NCBI GenBank assembly: GCA_030154265.1 | Contig: JASKKH010000018.1 | Span: 1 to 35,344 of the forward strand | Direction: 5' to 3' | Source: Clostridia bacterium | GTDB lineage: Bacteria; Bacillota; DSM-521; Neomoorellales; Neomoorellaceae | DNA length: 35,344 bases | Shown here: positions 33,709 to 35,344 of the stretch, piece by piece | How the letters are laid out: each line of letters opens with the position of its first letter | How positions within the stretch are numbered: position 1 is the first letter of the stretch | The notes under the pieces: model-generated | Database searches by the model: none | What the model was told of the DNA's origin: nothing | The model's input: only the letters and a program-made list of their open reading frames with translations | Made by a program: the position numbers and the translations under genes

Positions 33709-33750
33709 AAAAAAGGGTTCTCAGCACCTGACCGATGCCTGGAACCCTTG
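33709..33750 (-). terminator. Terminator of tRNA-Gly
   Basis: Minus-strand stem AAGGGTTC / GAACCCTT followed by TTTTGG, 8 nt behind the tRNA CCA end. Confidence 0.8.
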
Positions 33751-33757
33751 ATATTAT

Positions 33758-33832
33758 TGGAGCGGAAAACGGGATTCGAACCCGCGACCCTCGGCTTGGG
33801 AAGCCGATGCTCTACCACTGAGCTACTTCCGC
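33758..33832 (-). tRNA. tRNA-Gly(CCC)
   Basis: 75 nt with encoded CCA. Acceptor GCGGAAG pairs with the 3' side, the D-arm reads AGCTCAGTGGTAGAGC, the T-arm GGTTCGAATCC, and the anticodon loop TTCCCAA in stem TCGGC/GCCGA gives CCC. Confidence 0.95.
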
Positions 33833-33896
33833 ACGTTATTAGAAAACTTATCAGGATTTTGATATTAGCTACCTTCCTCAACGTTTTGCACATTAT

Positions 33897-33925
33897 ATTA
33901 TACAATGGAACCTTAAGCCAGTCAA
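33897..33925 (-). promoter_or_regulatory. Promoter of tRNA-Gly
   Basis: -35 TTGACT, 17 nt, -10 TATAAT on the minus strand, 65 nt before the tRNA. Confidence 0.8.
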
Positions 33926-34009
33926 TAACTACAAAATAATGGCATTAGGGTGAGACATCACATGCTTTGCTTTTTGTCAATAATTACGATTTATTAGCAA
34001 ATAAACCCC

Positions 34010-34038
34010 TTGACAAAATTCCTAAAGCTCTATAAAAT
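34010..34038 (+). promoter_or_regulatory. Promoter of the tRNA-Lys/Glu/Asp cluster
   Basis: Consensus -35 TTGACA, 17 nt, -10 TAAAAT on the plus strand, 10 nt before the first tRNA. Confidence 0.85.
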
Positions 34039-34048
34039 ATACTCCTGT

Positions 34049-34124
34049 GGGCCATTAGCTCAGTTGGCAGAGCACCTGACTTTTAATCAGGGTGTCGGTG
34101 GTTCGAATCCACCATGGCTCACCA
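34049..34124 (+). tRNA. tRNA-Lys(TTT)
   Basis: 76 nt with encoded ACCA end. Acceptor GGGCCAT pairs with ATGGCTC, the D-arm is AGCTCAGTTGGCAGAGC, and the anticodon loop CTTTTAA in stem CCTGA/TCAGG gives TTT. First of three tRNAs. Confidence 0.96.
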
Positions 34125-34137
34125 ATAAAAAAGTCGT

Positions 34138-34212
34138 GGCCCGTTGGTCAAGAGGTTAAGACACAAGCCTTTCACGCTTGTAACGGGGGTTCGATTCCCC
34201 CACGGGTCACCA
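34138..34212 (+). tRNA. tRNA-Glu(TTC)
   Basis: 75 nt with CCA. Acceptor GGCCCGT pairs with ACGGGTC, and the anticodon loop CTTTCAC in stem CAAGC/GCTTG gives TTC. 13 nt behind tRNA-Lys. Confidence 0.96.
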
Positions 34213-34217
34213 TATTT

Positions 34218-34294
34218 GGAGCCGTAGTGTAGTGGTTTAACATGTCGGCCTGTCACGCCGAAGATCGCGGGTTCAAATCCCGTCGGCTCCGCCA
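34218..34294 (+). tRNA. tRNA-Asp(GTC)
   Basis: 77 nt with CCA. Acceptor GGAGCCG pairs with CGGCTCC, and the anticodon loop CTGTCAC in stem TCGGC/GCCGA gives GTC. 5 nt behind tRNA-Glu. Confidence 0.96.
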
Positions 34295-34298
34295 AGCT

Positions 34299-34337
34299 AA
34301 AATAAAACCCCTTTTTAGAAGGGTTTTATTTTTTTTA
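34299..34337. terminator. Bidirectional terminator between tRNA cluster and fadR-type gene
   Basis: Stem AAAACCC / GGGTTTT with T-rich tails on both strands (ATTTTTTTT on plus, ATTTTAG on minus). It ends the tRNA transcript, and perhaps the regulator gene from the other side, though that is about 105 nt from its stop codon. Confidence 0.85.
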
Positions 34338-34443
34338 TTTATTATCTGGATATGCTAATGCTACTTCTATATATTCTAATCTTTATTTAAATTTTATCTT
34401 GTAAAACTCCGACTTGCGGTAACTTTATTTTAATAGGCAATAC

Positions 34444-35145
34444 TTATTCCCCTCTTAAAACCTTCTCAACAAAGAGTGAGTGTTTAATTATCGCTTCCCT
34501 GGCTGCCTCTGGATCATGTTTTTCAAGGGCTTTTAGTATTTGTTTATGTTGTTTTAACAACAACTCCGGATTTCCAGGAGTTGTATAGAGTCGCTGGCGG
34601 CTAGTTCTAAGTACCTGGCGCATAGTCTCGTAAACTGTACGCATGAGGCGAAGTAAAACAGAATTTCTAGCCGCCTCGGCTATGGCCAGGTGAAAGTTTA
34701 AATCAACATCTTCTGTTACACCCTCATACAGGTTTTGTTCCATTTCTACTAATAAATCATCCATCTTTTTTAAATCCTCTGAAGTAACTCGCTCAGCAGC
34801 TAAATGAGCTGCCTGACCCTCCAAAGCCAAGCGAACTTCTAATATCTCCATAGCGGCTTGAGAGTCTAAAAGCAAGGCCATAGCTAATGGTTCTATAATA
34901 GCTTCATCACGGATATTCTGGACAAACGTTCCTTCCCCTGGACGGATTTCTAACACTCCCACCGTCCTTAAAGCACTTAAAGCCTCCCGTACAGAAGCGC
35001 GACTTACCCCTAAATTTTCCGCGAGTTCCCTTTCAGAAGGTAAACGTTCCCCAGGTTTTAATTTGCCCTCGCTAATAAGCTGTTTAATTTGGCATACAAT
35101 CTCTTCATAGATTTTTTTCGTACGGATTGGCTTCAAATCCTTCAA
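34444..35145 (-). CDS. GntR family transcriptional regulator, FadR subfamily (FCD domain)
   Basis: About 233 residues. N-terminal winged helix with ERLPSERELAENLGVSRASVREALSALRTVGVLEIRPGEGTFV (about 34-77), the GntR signature. The C-terminal FCD domain has DLNFHLAIAEAARN, QHKQILKAL and IKHSLFVEK, which give the Asp/His metal or ligand site of FadR-type regulators. These often control lactate, gluconate or other organic acid genes by binding TGGTnnnACCA-like operators; four such palindromes lie before the lactate permease gene in this window, a suggestive but unproven match. Start: a TTG at 35145 is 9 nt behind AGGAG; the TTG at 35154 directly abuts it. Confidence 0.93.
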   Translation of the reverse strand: MKDLKPIRTKKIYEEIVCQIKQLISEGKLKPGERLPSERELAENLGVSRASVREALSALRTVGVLEIRPGEGTFVQNIRDEAIIEPLAMALLLDSQAAMEILEVRLALEGQAAHLAAERVTSEDLKKMDDLLVEMEQNLYEGVTEDVDLNFHLAIAEAARNSVLLRLMRTVYETMRQVLRTSRQRLYTTPGNPELLLKQHKQILKALEKHDPEAAREAIIKHSLFVEKVLRGE

Positions 35146-35261
35146 TAAATCCAACTCCTATTCTTCAACATTATTCTCCACTATAGTTATACTGATACTT
35201 TTTTTGTTCTTTTTTGAAAAATAAATCCTTATTTAAAGATACCCTATAAATCTACTGTATA

Positions 35262-35298
35262 TTATATTATATTATCATTTTTCAACAAAAAAAGTCAA
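35262..35298 (-). promoter_or_regulatory. Probable promoter of the GntR regulator gene
   Basis: -35 TTGACT (35293-35298), 18 nt, then a TAATAT run (TAATATAATATAATATAC) on the minus strand; the exact -10 hexamer is ambiguous. Confidence 0.5.
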
Positions 35299-35305
35299 TT
35301 AGTTC

Positions 35306-35344
35306 CTATTCTGCTAAAATTTCCGCTGTGTGTTTAACCTTTAT
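35306..35344 (-). CDS. Possible C-terminal end of a minus-strand gene (partial)
   Basis: From the right edge, one minus-strand frame reads IKVKHTAEILAE and stops at TAG (35306-35308). Such an ending (xxHxAEILAE) is seen in Fe-S proteins of lactate or glycolate oxidation, but 12 residues are too few to assign anything. Confidence 0.3.
   Translation of the reverse strand: MKVKHTAEILAE

Noticed and set aside
33687-33939. Reading frames over the tRNA-Gly gene on both strands
   Set aside because: Typical spurious frames produced by tRNA sequence; the RNA gene explains the region.

Overview
The window suggests a low-GC, anaerobic, spore-forming Clostridia member of Peptococcaceae type. Supporting signs are a CwlD-type cortex amidase, an archaeal-type fructose-bisphosphate aldolase/phosphatase, indolepyruvate:ferredoxin oxidoreductase (IorAB), an agr-type peptide system, strong AGGAGG ribosome binding sites and many TTG/GTG starts. 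The organism itself is an inference; no rRNA is present. Nearly all genes lie on the minus strand.

Layout. 1-1040: 5' part of an L-lactate permease gene that runs off the left edge and has an odd start. 1041-2404: 1.36 kb without genes, holding four diverged tandem modules, each with a GntR-like palindrome. 2405-5260: Orn/Lys/Arg decarboxylase, a MITE-like element, a uracil-DNA-glycosylase-like protein and a zinc-ribbon protein. 5439-8075: bifunctional FBP aldolase/phosphatase and pyrimidine-nucleoside phosphorylase. 8204-13558: iorB, iorA, a phenylacetate-CoA ligase family gene and a sodium:solute symporter, which together look like a module for uptake and oxidation of (aryl) 2-keto acids or amino acids to acyl-CoA. 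13871-22088: complete arginine operon argC-J-B-D-F-G-H with a candidate ARG box at its promoter and a terminator behind argH. 22257-28159: SH3-domain membrane protein, M20 amidohydrolase, a small Cys-rich protein on the other strand, M29-like aminopeptidase, and the AmmeMemoRadiSam pair amrS and amrA. 28280-28993: cwlD.

29162-32565 is the most interesting part. A c-di-GMP-I (GEMM-I) riboswitch with its own promoter leads into a frameshifted membrane-protein gene, agrB, a 44-residue agrD (cyclic lactone autoinducer precursor), and a membrane GGDEF/HD-GYP protein that could make and break c-di-GMP. This suggests a circuit coupling second messenger and peptide signalling. Diverging from it, a yybP-ykoY manganese riboswitch precedes a TerC-family transporter gene on the plus strand.

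33640-35344: tRNA-Gly(CCC) on the minus strand, a plus-strand tRNA-Lys/Glu/Asp cluster with a consensus promoter and a bidirectional terminator, a FadR-type GntR regulator, and possibly the last codons of another minus-strand gene at the right edge.
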